Positions 43,790 to 56,480 of a stretch of 64,000 nucleotides of DNA are shown piece by piece. Origin of the DNA: Beaufortia kweichowensis (Eukaryota; Chordata; Actinopteri; Cypriniformes; Gastromyzontidae); the NCBI GenBank assembly GCA_019155185.1, contig CM032808.1, forward strand, positions 4,203,255 to 4,267,254. Reading direction: 5' to 3'. Every line of letters begins with the position of its first letter. Within the stretch, counting starts at the first letter, position 1. The notes under the pieces are model-generated. The model was not told where the DNA came from. It worked only from the letters and a program-made list of their open reading frames with translations, and did not search any database. Position numbers and translations under genes: made by a program.

Positions 43790-45480
43790 GGAAACCGAAT
43801 CAAAATAAGAGCTAATGTAGGAGGCGGTTAGCTGACATACTTATTGATTCTGGTGCATCTTGCTCTTGCACAGACATACCATTACCTCTGACAGACGAGA
43901 CTATTCAAATAAAAGGCATTGGTGATACATTGATGATTGTGAAACAAACTCAACCGTCCCGGCTCGATCTAGGCGTTGCAGTGCTAGAAGAATCCTTCTG
44001 GTTCTTACCAAATAATAGTGAGGGAACTGTATTGGGCATGGACATAATGCGAAAACATGGCTTTGTAATTCATTGTTTTGAAAAACAAATTGAACTAAAA
44101 ACGGACAAAACAGTTAAGAAATGCCTACAAAAAACAAAGCTAGTATCATGTCTATATCCATTACAGATCCCATTCAACAAATAATCAACAAACATGACAA
44201 CATTTGGGCCACACATGAACATGACTGTGGAATCATTGATTATGTTGTACACCTTGAAGGGAGCCCCCTCCCCACAAAAACAATACCGCATTAAACCAGA
44301 GGCAGAGACAGCTGTTCATGAGATTGTTAAACAACTTGAGATCAGAAAAATAGTTCGGCGGTGTAGTTCAACGACAAACTCTCCATGCTTACCGGTACCA
44401 AAACCAAATGGAAAATGGCTCTGTATTGATTATCAACGTCTTAACAAAGTGTTGCCCAAAGCTACAGCTATAGTGGCCAACCCATCAACACTACTGTCAC
44501 AAATTTCAACCAACGCATCTTGGTTTACTGCACTCGACATAAAGAATGGTTTCTGGTCTATCAAAATTAGACGTGAAGATCAGTGGAAATTAGCCTTTAC
44601 AGTAAACCAGATACAATACACATGGGAACGGATGCCACAAGGCCTGCATAACAGTCCCGCAATTTTTCACAGAGCATTAGAAGATACACTCAAACCAATA
44701 GCAGAAACAGGAAATGTAATTCACTATGTTGATGACATATTAATTGCAACTGAAGGATCACTTGATGAGCATTTGCAACTTGTTGATGAAACATTATTAA
44801 CACTCGGTAAAGCGGGATTTAAATTGAACAAAGAGAAAGCCCAGATTGCACAAAAAGAAGTCCAATACTTAGGCTACACAATTACACCGAGCTACCGAAA
44901 GCACTAACAGGCGATAGGCGGAAATCGTCAGCTGAACTACCACGACCACACACTTTGAATGCATTACAAAAGGTTTTGGGAACAGCAAACTACCTAAGAG
45001 ATTTTATTCCTGATTTTGCAAACATCACAACACCTCTATACTCCCTCTTAAAGGGTAAAACAAAGCCTTCTGAAATTTTCGAATGGTCAGACAACCATGA
45101 AGTAGCATTTACAAATTTAAAACAACAGTTATGCTCTGCACCCGCGCTCGGTCTGCCCTGTCCTTCAAAGCCGTTTCACTTACAAGTTGATGCAAACGAA
45201 AATACACTAAGTGGTGTTTTAGCCCAAGATCACGGGGGAAAATTGCGCCCGATTGCCTACTATAGCCGGAAAAATCTTCAATTGAACAGGGATTCGACCC
45301 ATGTACACAGCATGTGCTGGCGGTTCATTGGATGTTAACGACAACAGAACCTATTGTAGGTTTCAACCTGTTGTGGTGCACACAATGCACACGCCAGTAC
45401 AAATGCTGTTGCAGGGTAGAATAAAAGGTGTGTCCTCACAGAGATTAGCAAGATGGTTAGCCGACATACAAGCCGCGTGA
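43790..45480 (+). pseudogene. Provirus protease and reverse transcriptase, broken
   Basis: The protease active-site motif LIDSGAS lies at about 43840-43860, followed by a flap region and GMDIMRKHGF. Reverse transcriptase ORF 44194-44907 has KWLCIDYQRLN, FTALDIKNGFW, MPQGLHNSPAIFHRAL and the catalytic YVDD (44725-44736). ORF 44955-45338 has the connection segment (LGTANYLRDFIPDFA). Frameshifts occur near 43925, 44900 and 45330. The polymerase would make proviral DNA in the cytoplasm; this copy cannot. Confidence 0.88.
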
Positions 45481-45517
45481 CATCACAACGGTAAACAACC
45501 GAATCTTACCACATTTA

Positions 45518-47296
45518 TTGGGAGATGTGGAGGGCCACCCACACACATGTCAAACCAAACAGGAAACACAGAGTCCTGTCAATGACCAAAAAATTCCAAA
45601 TCAGACTGAAGTATATATTGACGGATCAAGATATTGGCATGATGGCAAATTCCACACAGGGTGTGCCGTGTGGACCCCCCACTCCCCCAATTCAGATGGT
45701 AACCAATTGTTAATTAAATTACCAGGAAACACATCAGCACAAGAAGCAGAACTTATTGCTTTGCATGAAGCAATCCGAACACACCCTGAACCACTGTGTG
45801 TGTACACTGACAGCCGACGCATTTGGCACAGTCCATGATTTTATGGCCCAGTGGCAGCTGCGAAAATTCTTAACATCTGCTGGAACACCAATTAAACATT
45901 TTAATATCATAACCTCGATTTGGCAGTCGATTAAAAAACATGAATCCCCAATATCGGTCATCAAAGTACGCGCACACATTAGCCAAAACCCAGACAAACA
46001 TGAACAAAACAATAACATCGCTGATCAACTGGCAAAGTTAGCAGCTATCAAAGGAGACGAATGGCAGCCTGACAGCCTAACTGTCCCTGTCATAAGTGCA
46101 ATTCAGACCACTCCCCTTGATTTAAAGCAGTATCAACAAGAGTTGTGGACTTCAGAAGGAGAACTCATTCCGCATTTAAAACAAGATCAGTTAGTTAAAG
46201 TCACTGAAGGAATGATTTTGAGAGATGGAAAATACATTGTCCCTGATGCCCTCCAAAAACCAGTGATAAAATTATATCATGATTACGCACACGTATCAGC
46301 TCCCAAAACACAACAACTAATAGAAAGAAATTTCTGGTGGTCAGAGATGAAATCAGATATTCAAAGATGGTGTGATACATGCATTGTATCGCCACCATCA
46401 ATCAAGGTAAACCAGGGCGCACAAAACTATGCAGACCAGAACCACCAAAAGGCCCCTGGGAATTTTGGCAGTTAGATTTCATTGGTCCACTACCCAGTGC
46501 CAAAGGGGGATATCGTTATTGCCTTGTAATAATTGACAAATTCTCAAAATGGGTAGAAGCAATCCCTACCGCTTAACAACAATGCAAACACAGTGGCACA
46601 GTACTAGCGAACCAAATTCTTCCTCTCTGGGAACACCCATTCAAATTGAGTCTGATCAAGGAACCCACTTCACTGGTCAGATAATGAAGTCCATATGCAA
46701 AATGCTAAACATCAAGCAAAGATTTCATGTTCCATACAGACCACAGAGCTCTGGAATGGTGGAACGCGTAAATCGTACCTTAAAAGAAAGCATTTCAAAA
46801 CACATTTCACAACACCAAAACAAATGGATCGATGCATTGCCTACAGTTTTAACAGTACTACGGGCAACTCCTTCTAAAGCTACAGGTATCAGCCCTTTTT
46901 GAAATCATGACTGGAAGAGTCATGAAACTCCCCATAGACCCAGAAATCACTTCAGCGGATCTGGGGCCTCTCATGATTGCAACCCAACAGTCTGTGTTAA
47001 AACAGTTGCAGGAGAGGTTGAAAGTGCTACATGTACATACTACACTAAAACAACAGCAATCCGACTTATGTAATGATACACAATTCAACCCAAATACTGA
47101 GATAAAATTCTCAGAAGGGGACATGGTCATGATATCGTGTCTTTGTGAAACAGGGTGCCTTCACACCCAGATGGCACGGACCATAATGGAAATAAAAGCT
47201 ACATGTAATAGCTGTGTAGCAACAACCATAAAAGGAAAACTACGATGGTATCACATGTCACAGTGCAAACTATTTAAGGGTACACAGAATCAATAA
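45518..47296 (+). pseudogene. Provirus RNase H and integrase, broken
   Basis: RNase H: EVYIDGSRYW, SAQEAELIALHEAI and VYTDS (45600-45815), then a frame break. Integrase: zinc-binding HHCC (LYHDYAH at 46275, WCDTC at 46370), first Asp in QLDFIGPLP (46475-46477), second Asp in ESDQGTHF (46654-46656), Glu in VERVNRTLK (46762-46764). The second Asp and the Glu are separated by 35 residues, the D,D-35-E spacing. Frame breaks near 45815, 46385, 46560-46600 and 46900. Confidence 0.88.
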
Positions 47297-49520
47297 ATAA
47301 TTATCACTTTTGTTTCCTTCTTGCCTTCCAGGTTGACTGCAGCAATCCCATGGAGGCCAGATGAAAGAAATGTGTCCGGGCCCACGTGCATCAGACTGGG
47401 CCAACGGGTTTCACTCACACACAACCTGAAATGTGGAAGGTGGGTGTGGAAATACTCTAAGGGGCCATCCACATCAAAAATTACAATCACATCAAAAGAG
47501 ACAATTACATGGCCTCCCGGTTTAGTTCCGGATCTAAATTGTGCACCACAAATTTGTTGTAAATCAGGTAGCACCCACCCACCAACAGAAAACATTTCAG
47601 GATACACACAAGCACCAGATTTCATGCACAACACCACAGCCTGGTATCAACTTAAAAAAGATCCAGGCATAAAGACTGGCAACATGTACACCCTACATGA
47701 AAATGAAAACAATGGAATAGACCCAAAAATATGTTATAACATCAAAGAATTGGAACCTGCAACATATAGGTGCACACACACAGAAACACACAATAAAACA
47801 CACATGAGCTTCACTGAGTTAACATACAATCTCACATCATACACATTTAATGAACAAAACCAAAGACTTTTTGTGTGGACCAATAGAAAAGAAGGAATGT
47901 ATTGTATAGGGAAATGTATTGCAAATATGAACAATTTCACCAATCCACACAATTGCTCATGGACTATGACATATTGTTTTAACCTAACTACTTGTGGATA
48001 TACAAAACCCAAGAGATGCCCAGAATTGTATACAACACCACCTGGTGGAATAATTAAGGGAAATGTAAATAAGACTCTATTGCATGATGTAAATTTAGTA
48101 ATGACACACGTAACTTACAATATTTCCAACATATTGACTGCCTATACAAAACATTGTGATGATGATGGCGAATCATATGCATGGCTACAGTCACGAATCG
48201 ATGATTTAATTTCTGATTACAAAGACAGACTGGCTGTCCAAATCTCACCTGTCCGTCAAAACGAGACTTACTCAGTAATATTGCGGGCTTATTTGGCTCA
48301 ATCAACTCAGCAACCAACACATACAAAATTGCTAAACAATCTCAATTTTCCACATGGTTGACAGACCAGATGGCCACTGGTTTTCAACACATCACCAATA
48401 GTAATAATAACATTATCAAAGCGGTCAGATCTGAAGCGCAGGCGCTTCTAATGATCAGCCATACACTGTTCAATCGAACTCGTACCATCGAACGTGACCT
48501 AGCTTGCAGATCATTTGCACAAGATTTATTTGCCACAGCTAGACAAGAGATCCTAGATCTCCGTCTCCATAAGACACCTAGACATGCCTTAAGTGACTTA
48601 ATTGAAATCTTAGACCTGCATAGATGGCTTTCATCAGAAAGAATGAAAAATATAAAATATTCTGAATTGTTATCGACCATTATGATGTACACTGGAAATG
48701 AATGTAACGGATGCCTTGGGTTTTTTGCCACTTTTCCTTTAATACATCCAGATCAAGTTTATCTAAATTCAACTAATATTCGTTCAATTGGTACAGTAAT
48801 AAAGAACCAAGTTATCAAATGGGATCACCTCACTGGATACATGACTTTAAAGGGCCCTGAGACCTTGTTTACCAGCCGCACTTGTTGTCATGAAACACAC
48901 AATTATATTATTTGTACTTGCAACACTTTACAACCCTTTTCTTATAATGATAGTAAACTTATAAATGTCCAGTCATTACATGGTTATGCTGATGCCATCC
49001 AAGTGTCTCACACACAGTGGTGTATTGTCAGTGAGATGAATTCCTTTACTTATGGAGGATTAACTTGTTCCGCCAATCATTCGTTTTGTTTGGAAGTAAC
49101 AGAGGACTTCTCAATGGGCCAGATCAACATCCTTGGAAGGATGCCACTAGATGCAGAGATCTCCCTTGGTGGGATGACACCTTCTACGAACAAGGAACAC
49201 AGGCCCTCGTTGACACAATGGATCTAGTACAAAGAGTCATCTCACAGACTGAATATCACCTCTCACAAGCACAGGTAGAGGCGAACCTGGCTCAAAAGAC
49301 TGCAGAGATCCTGTCCAGCTCATCCACCCGGTCAGCACTGAATGCATACACATGGTGGGACTGGATACTCCGAGGGTGTGCCATTGGCAGTGCACTCATC
49401 TTCGCATTGACATTGTTTCAGTGCTATTACTTCAGATACCTCATCAGATCACTAAAGACATCAACGAACATGGCTCTAGCTCTCAGTCCATTACAGATAC
49501 CAACACTACAAAGACTATAA
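47297..49520 (+). pseudogene. Provirus env, broken
   Basis: ORFs 47321-48361, 48358-49227 and 49065-49520 are successive pieces of one env separated by frame breaks near 48330 and 49180. The surface part is rich in Cys and N-x-S/T sites. The transmembrane part has a long ectodomain with clustered Cys and a membrane helix near 49361-49432 (ILRGCAIGSALIFALTLF) with a short tail. I could not see a CX6CC motif or the gammaretroviral immunosuppressive segment. Confidence 0.8.
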
Positions 49521-49595
49521 AAAATAAAAAATAAAAATAAAAAAATACTTTCCTTTATGACCCCGCAGGAGCCTTTACAAATAGCCCACGGGGCC

Positions 49596-49607
49596 AGATG
49601 GGGAAAC
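49596..49607 (+). promoter_or_regulatory. Polypurine-tract-like site before 3' LTR
   Basis: AGATGGGGAAAC immediately precedes the 3' LTR. It is a short and imperfect purine run, placed where the plus-strand primer should be. Confidence 0.5.
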
Positions 49608-51060
49608 TGTAAGACTGGTGCCGAAATGACTGAGCCCAAAGAGGACCACATGCAGAGAGAACACTAAATTCTTACGTGAACCAACACCTGAAAACTTTCT
49701 CAAAGACTTTACATCCACTTCCAAAACAGTCACCCCGCTGTGTGGAGATAGAGGAATCACACCACACCAGCGGTTACTCACATCTGTCTTTTTACTCCTT
49801 GTCCCCTCTCCCCCTCATTACAGGTTGTCCTAAAGACACTCAGAAACACACCTAACATCATCTCTTTTAAATAAGATAAACAGGAGCATAACCATTCATA
49901 TTTAATATCATTGTAAAGGTCTCAGTGCGATTGGTAAGAAGGTCTCATTCCTTTAAAGCCAGGAAAACCCACAATTAAGATATAGAAAACTGGAGGTAAA
50001 CACCACAAAAGTCTCTCACACAAATTACCTCCTGTATGTAAATGAAATGTATTTTCCCACAGAAATCAAAGAGGAGTTCTCACCACAAACTTACAACCCC
50101 CAGAGTGAGGTGCCCAAATGGTAATAATAAACAAACAGACACCATTTGGTGGATCTTTAGGTATTTAAGGGAAAGTGGCATGAAAATCAGGGAATCTGCA
50201 ACAGATCTCACACAATAGCCGTGTGTAATTCTTCTTTATCAGGTAGACAGTTTTCTCATCCTGACATTATTGAATGTTTGTTATTGATATTGTATTGTAT
50301 TGAATTGAATTTAGACAATTACTTGTGTTTACCTGTTTAATAAATTGTTATGTTTATATTAATTCTAAAACTCTGAATTATTGACTTTAGTAGATTATGA
50401 TGTATCCGTGTTACCGCAAGTCTACGACCAGGGTTGAGTAATTAAGTTGTCTTACAATCGGAGATCCTATATGGGGCTATCTTGAGTGGTAGTCATAACC
50501 TCTGGTCATTGTCTGTACTTTAATTAAGTTGTTATGTAGTTATTATGTATAGATTAATAACTATATGAGGTCAGATTAAATCCCTTTACGGAGCTGGCCA
50601 TAACCTCTGATTAATATTTAAGCTTTGGACTAAGTTGTTATATAGGCTGCATTGTATGGGGCTACATGGGTACCTTTTAATAATAGTAAGCAGGAGCTAC
50701 ATTGTTAAATTGCTTTAGCCATAACCTCTGATTATACGGTCGAGCTTTAGATCGTGGGCCCGCAGACACTGAAGGGTGCGAGGACTCTGTGTGACAATGA
50801 GAACCTAATGTACAAGTATAACAATAATCGTGAGTTGAATAGAATGATAAAAACATTACCCAAAGGTTAATAATCACAGGATAACCTTAAGAATCGTTTT
50901 ATTAATTGGAGTCAGATAAAACAAAGAGGTATTAATTATATATATATGTAAAACATTTGATGTAACCCTGTTACTTATGCAAAGGAAAGGCAGTAACGCG
51001 CAAAGACCCTTCTGCCGTGCCATTGGCTGCCGTCGTTGGACCAGTGGGCGGTGCCTTACA
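49608..51060 (+). repeat. 3' LTR of provirus
   Basis: TGTAAGACTGG to GTGCCTTACA, equal in length to the 5' LTR. Differences from the 5' LTR are scattered small indels plus a cluster of substitutions at about 50735-50770. Confidence 0.92.
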
Positions 51061-51104
51061 GGTGAACTCAACATGTGAGACTCTTAACGGATTGGATTTC
51101 ACAT

Positions 51105-51680
51105 CAGTGTTGCCAACTATTTTCAATGGAAAGTAGCTAAAGTCTGCCCGAAAAGTCGCTAAATGTCGCTAAGTGACGTCATGCGAATTTGTATTATTAA
51201 TGACGAATGACGCCGCGTGTTTGCATTCTGCCTAATGGTTGTACTTTATAACCTAATCCGTGCGCACATAATGTCCAGTATAAAACTGTTATCAATTAAC
51301 GAAGAAGAAACGGTCAAATTAAATAGTTTTATTTCAAACAAAGGAGAAGCAGGTAAGTGATTGGTCCGTGGCAACACCGTTTGCACATGCGCAGCTCATT
51401 CACGTCTATGTCAGATGCCATGCGGTCGCTGGAATGTGCTGCTCCTCTCAGCCGGAGCCAGCCCTCACTGATCAGAGCAGACACAGGGAGAGGTGTAACT
51501 GCTGTACCGAGAGTAAGACCTGGCAAGGCCGCAGGACAGTACTGGCGGCATTTGGAAAGTTGCTAAGGTTTGTCCAAAAGTCGCTAGATTTGTCGTTAGG
51601 TGCTTTTAAAAAAAAAAGTCGCTAAAGGGGTCTGAAAAGTCGCTAAATCTAGCGACAAAGTCGCTAAGTTGGCAACACTG
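51105..51680. mobile_element. hAT-type non-autonomous element, 576 bp
   Basis: Terminal inverted repeats CAGTGTTGCCAACT and AGTTGGCAACACTG, with the 8-bp target duplication TTTCACAT at 51097-51104 and 51681-51688, the hAT signature. The interior holds repeated AAGTCGCTAAA phrases near both ends. No transposase coding. Confidence 0.88.
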
Positions 51681-52470
51681 TTTCACATAGCTCTAGCGGC
51701 TTAACATCGCGCCTCTGGCATGATAAAGTGTTATTCTCCTACACGAAATCGGATATAAACATTGGTGAATATATCAGTATTTCTCAGTTTTATTACGTTT
51801 GTGGACTAAAAGCGCTTTTATTAGGAATCTTTTATTTTGAACGCTTTACATGAACACATAAGCAACGTCAGAGCCTATGAAGATTTCAGTGACTCGCAGC
51901 TTCATAATAAAGGTATGATATAATAATAAAGCTCCATTATGAATGCGCATATTGCAATTTGCGCTATTCATTGTCTTGTATGAATGTGAATGTGTATGTG
52001 TTTTGTTGGTTAATCAATATCATATCTCAGTAGCTTAGTTAATAAATATTCATTTGTATTCACTCATGATTGTCTCTGCTTAATGCTCATAACACATCCC
52101 TTAAACTGTGCGATACTGTTACCGGCTCTGTATGTATTACTGTATTGGGCATGGACCGTTGTTAATCAAGGCCAGAAGAATAACGCGTTTATTGCACCAG
52201 GTAATGCTACAAAATACATATAGTTCATAATCTTTATCTGTAAGTATTTCCATTTGAGCCACAAGTAATTATAACCTGAAACTGAACCGTGTTTTAAATA
52301 ACACCGTCTTAGTTTCACTATAACTAGTAGAGATGCTGGAGAGTGTTTTAAATAACACCATCCCCACAGAATCACTACAAATCTATATGCAAAAGTTTAA
52401 AAGGAGGGGAATCCAGAATCAGAATCAGAAAACAGGCAGTAGTCAAAACACAGTCAAACAGTTTAAACAG
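51681..52470. other. Intergenic, unclassified
   Basis: Nothing coding recognised. 52160-52440 could be LTR or edge sequence of the gypsy fragment to its right, but no termini were found. Confidence 0.35.
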
Positions 52471-52473
52471 CAA

Positions 52474-53640
52474 TCAAAACAGAGGGAAAATCCAACAAAT
52501 GGTAGATGATGCAAACAGGCAAAAATGTTTGAGGAAGCCATGCTTTATGGCGTTAAAGATCCCCCCAGGAGCGACTCTCTGTGGTGAAGAGCTTGAGCTA
52601 TGTAATGTTTGGTTGGGGGGGCAATCGGCAGGAGGTGGTTCTTGCTGATTAGCCTTTGTATTTCTCTCATGATGTCCCAATGGTGCGATGATGACAAGTA
52701 GGTGGCAGTATGGTTTCAGGTGGACCAGGAATGACAGAAGAGTCATAGCGTCTAGACAGAACATTTGCTTTACTGTTCTTACTTCCGGGTCTGTGTGAAA
52801 TGTAAACTGGAAACCTATAAAAAACAGGGACCATCGAGCTTGGTGAGGATTCAGATGTTTGGCACTTTTGATGTACTCCAAGTTCTTGTGGTCCATGATA
52901 ACTTGAAACCCTCTAAACAGTTTATCCACTCTTCAATAGGAGCCTACATGGATAAAAGCTCCTTATTGCCAACATCATAATTACATTCTGCCTGTGTGAG
53001 TTTTCTTGAAAAGAAAGCACATGGGTATAATTTGCCAGGTTGTCCATGACGTTGAGAGAGTACAGCTTCAATATCACTGTCAGAGATGTCTCAATATGGG
53101 TGATGTAGTGAAGCTAACCTTAAGGGTATTGCTGGCTTTGGTAGTATCTCCAATCCACTTTAATTTAGATGGTTTACCTTTAAGGAGAGAAGGTAACAGA
53201 GATGCAATGGAGCTGTAATTGCAGATAAAGTGTAAAAATTAGCAAAGCCCAAGAACCTCTGCAGTTACTTGATGGTAGTTGGTTGTGGCCATTCGCTGAC
53301 TGCCTTGACTTTGTGTTCGTCCATTTCTACCCCTTGATGGCTGATATAGTACCCCAGAAATGTTGTGTAAAGAAGGCAACTCGCACTTCTTTGCCTTGAC
53401 AAATATTTGTTTCTTGAGGAGACGTGAAAGAACAGTTTTGACATGTTGGATGTGCTCAGCTTCAGACTTGGAATAGATTAAGATGTCATCGATACAAGCT
53501 ATCACATACTGGTTTAACAGGTCACAAAGTATTTCATAAATGGATGACTGGAACACAGCTGGAGCACTGGCTAGCCTGTAAGGCAGCTGGTCATGTAATC
53601 AGCACTGAGATCCTGGGTGGAGATGTACTATAAAATAATA
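52474..53640 (-). mobile_element. Ty3/gypsy-type retrotransposon pol fragment
   Basis: Minus-strand ORF 53556-53239 has reverse-transcriptase text VIACIDDILIYSKSEAEHIQ and HVKTVLSRLL (IDD catalytic motif). ORF 52929-52474 has the RNase H text FQVIMDHKNLEYIKSAKHLN and PHQARWSLFF. The piece between is frame-broken. No integrase or LTR is assigned. It abuts the DIRS copy near 53640. Confidence 0.8.
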
Positions 53641-53984
53641 AGCCTTTTGGTGTTGGTTCTCGGGAGATAAGTCTCCTGCATCTCCCCAGGTGGTGGTAAT
53701 ACAGTATACAGGCACTGTCTTTTGCCTCTTCCTAAGTTGGAAGAGCGGCAGAGCGGCGTTTACCGTCATGGGGATCGCAAATGGACTTAGCAGACCGGTT
53801 GGAGACGGGCCCCGCCCTTTCTCCTCCCCTCTCCGCTTCGTCCTCTCTCGCTCCCGGCTAGCAAGCCCGCGCTGCGGTTCCTGCTGCCCGGGGCGGAAGT
53901 CCATGTTTTCTGCTGTCTTCCTCCGAGGAGGGAGATATGCAGAGCGTGGAAACGGGGGAGAGCGAAGCAACATCACGCTCCCCA

Positions 53985-54790
53985 TGTATGAGGAGCTTGT
54001 AGAGGTGGTAACGCGGGCAGTCGCGCAGCTCAAACTCGACTGGCCCGCGGAAGTGCAGAGCGCACACCAATCCAAGTAAACTGGAATCCAAGTAAACTGG
54101 ACGAGCGCTTTCTAAAGCCAAAATCTTTACCTCCCCGCCGGGGCTTACCATTTTTTCCAGACCTGCATAACGAGTTATCAAGTTCCTGAACACAGCCGTA
54201 CTCAGCCCGTGTGTTTAACCCCCGAATGTCCGTGTACACTAACATTGCGGGGGCGAAAGAGCATGGATACATGGCGATGCCAGCGGTGGAACAGATGCTC
54301 GCGGGCTATCTGTCCCTGTCTTCGGCATCGTCCCTGAAAGCCCCGTTACTCCCATCAAAGCCATGCAGAACAATGTCGGCTTTGGTGGGTAAAGCTTATA
54401 CCGTAGCAGGTCAAGCTGGAGCATGCCTACACACGATCTCGATGCTCCAGGCTTACCAGGCAGACCTGCTGCGGGACCTGGATGAGGGCGAGGGTGTGGA
54501 CCCGGACGCAGTGAAGGAGCTGCACCGGGCCACTGACGTGTCTCTCCGCACCATTCGTGAACCGGCCAAGGCGGTTGGTAGATCTATGTCGCTGTAAACA
54601 CCGTTGTCGATAGGTTCCGGGAAGCGAAGAACCAAGCTGCGGCTTTTTCTCAGTTCCTCCCTCGCCGTCATTGAGTCGCTGAGGCTGCTGGGCGGGAGCA
54701 GTCTCAACCCCGGCCTTGCCAGCCTAAGGCAGACCTGAGGGCCGTCATTCAGGCAAAGAAGACCGGGACCAAGAAGCGGGGCACCTGACT
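53985..54790 (+). pseudogene. DIRS gag-like region
   Basis: Several frames carry gag-type text: YEELVEVVTRAVAQLKLDWP, LDERFL, then the 128-codon ORF 54211-54597, then RFREAKNQAAAFSQFLPRR after a stop at 54595-54597. The neighbouring scrap at 7130-7530 supports the family. Frame breaks near 54080, 54200 and 54600. Confidence 0.65.
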
Positions 54791-55029
54791 ACTGCGGAGT
54801 CCGGTTGCCCCCGCAAAGCCCCCACGGGTCGGACTGGATAACGCCTCACCACACGGCGCCCAGTTCCTCCCTGTACCCCTTTCAGGATGCCCTGGCTTGT
54901 CCCCGCGCTCTGCTTCGGGGCGCAGCGGCACCCGGGTACCACACGGTGCACACGACAGCAAAAATAGCTCAGGGTCACGAGTTAACACAAAACATAAGAC
55001 CAGACACCAGCCCCGAGGTGCGACCCAAA

Positions 55030-55748
55030 TCAGGTCTGCGGACTGGTTTGTCACAATAGACATGAAGGACGCATACTTCCATGTCTCCATCCTACCCAGG
55101 CACAGGAAGTTCCTGAGGTTCGCTTTCGGGGGCGTAGCGTACCAATATCGGGTGCTTCCCTTCGGTCTGGCCCTGTCACCCCGCACTTTTACCAAATGAG
55201 TAGATGCTGCCCTGTCACCACTGCATTTACAAGGCATTCGCATACTGAATTACATAGACGACTGGCTCATTCTGGCCGAGTCGGAGACTTTAGCGGCTCA
55301 ACATCGAGATGTTGTTCTCGCACATATGAATGTGTTGGAGTTACGGCTGAACGCCAAGAAGAGTTCACTTTCTCCGGTTCAGAGAATAACCTTCCTAGGT
55401 GTAGAATGGGACTCGAGGATCATGTCTGCACGCCTCACTACAGCGCGCATACATTCCATTCAGACAGCCGTGAAAGCGCTCAAGCTTCATCAACGGGTCA
55501 CAGTCAAGCATTTTCAGCACATACTCGGTCTCATGGCAGCCGCAGCCAGCGTAATACCTCTGGGCCTGCTGTACATGATACCTCTTCAATGGTGGCTCAA
55601 GTCCAAGGGGATTTCCCCGAGGGGGAACCCCTGCTGCACCATTCAGGTCACTCACAAGTCTCTGAGGGCACTAGTGGTGTGGGGCAAACCTGGGTTTCTC
55701 TCCCAGGGCCCGGTACTGGGGTCAACATGTCATCGCGTAACGCAATGA
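55030..55748 (+). pseudogene. DIRS reverse transcriptase
   Basis: Motifs in order: WFVTIDMKDAYFHVSILP, FLRFAFGGVAYQYRVLPFGL, SPRTF, then the catalytic NYIDDWLILAES (55245-55285), NAKKSSLSPVQRITFLGVEW and the thumb-like HFQHILGLMAAAASVIPLGL. A TGA/frame change near 55197 splits it. The nucleotide and polymerase role is from family knowledge. Confidence 0.85.
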
Positions 55749-56480
55749 CAGACGCATCCCTGACGGGCTGGGGGGCGGTAATGGAAGACCGCTCCTCCAG
55801 AGGCCTATGGAGGGGCCGCCAACTCGAATGGCATATAAATTACCTAGAGATGATGGCGGTACAAATTACGCTGAGGCAGTTCCTCCCTCGCCTCAGAAAC
55901 AATCATGTTCTCGTCCTGACGGACAACACATCGGTGGTTGCATACATCAACCATCAAGGTGGTCTGCGGTCGCGCCCTCTTCACAAATTGGCACACCAGA
56001 TCCTGTTGTGGTCCCAGGGAAAGCTGCTCTCAGTCAGAGCAGCGTACATCCCGGGACGGTTGAATGTGGGAGCAGACGCCCTGTCGAGGCAGGGGCCGAG
56101 GCCAGGGGAATGGAGACTTCACCCCGAGGTGGTGCAAATGATCTGGGATACCTTTCTCCCAGTGGAAGTGGACCTGTTTGCGTCTCAAGAGACTACGCAC
56201 TGTCCATTATTGTTCTCCCTAATACCTCCAGCCCCACTGGGGCTGGACGCTCTCGTACATCCGTGGCCGAGGCTACGCCTGTACGCTTTTCCCCCTGTCG
56301 CTCTGCTCCCGGGAGTCCTGGAAAGGGTGCGCCAGGACGGGGTTCGCCTCTTATTGGTCGCACCGCGATGGCCGGCCCGAGTATGGTTCTCGGACCTGAT
56401 AGCACTCCTAAACGGGACCCCACTGCGGCTGCCGGTCAGGAAAGATCTGCTGTCTCAGGAGCAAGGCAAGGAAACTATGG
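55727..56480 (+). pseudogene. DIRS RNase H and linker
   Basis: RNase H acidic set: MTDASLTGWGAVM, YLEMMAVQ, VLTDNTSVVAYINHQGG, LNVGADALSR. The linker continues with EVDLFASQETTHCPL and RVWFSDLIALLNG. Read in the long ORF 55196-56956, whose first part is a shadow frame over the reverse transcriptase. Confidence 0.82.

Larger units (their letters stand above)
40430..51060 (+). mobile_element. Endogenous retrovirus, full-length provirus with inactivated genes
   Basis: An old germline copy of a fish retrovirus: 5' LTR, primer binding site, gag, protease-polymerase, env, 3' LTR. The LTRs are both 1453 bp with TGTAAG/CTTACA ends. The 4-bp flank GGTG at 40426-40429 and 51061-51064 is the target duplication. 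All genes carry frameshifts or stops, so no functional product is expected. The tRNA-Trp-type primer site, a single CCHC box in gag and an env with a long TM ectodomain place it in the orthoretrovirus range. I do not assign a genus. By eye the two LTRs differ by about 20-25 substitutions and small indels, implying a fairly recent insertion. Confidence 0.92.

Noticed and set aside
55196..55726. First 177 codons of the 586-codon ORF (many Ser/His)
   Set aside because: Shadow frame over the DIRS reverse transcriptase; the true RT motifs are in the other frame (55326-55748). The ORF is real only from about 55727.
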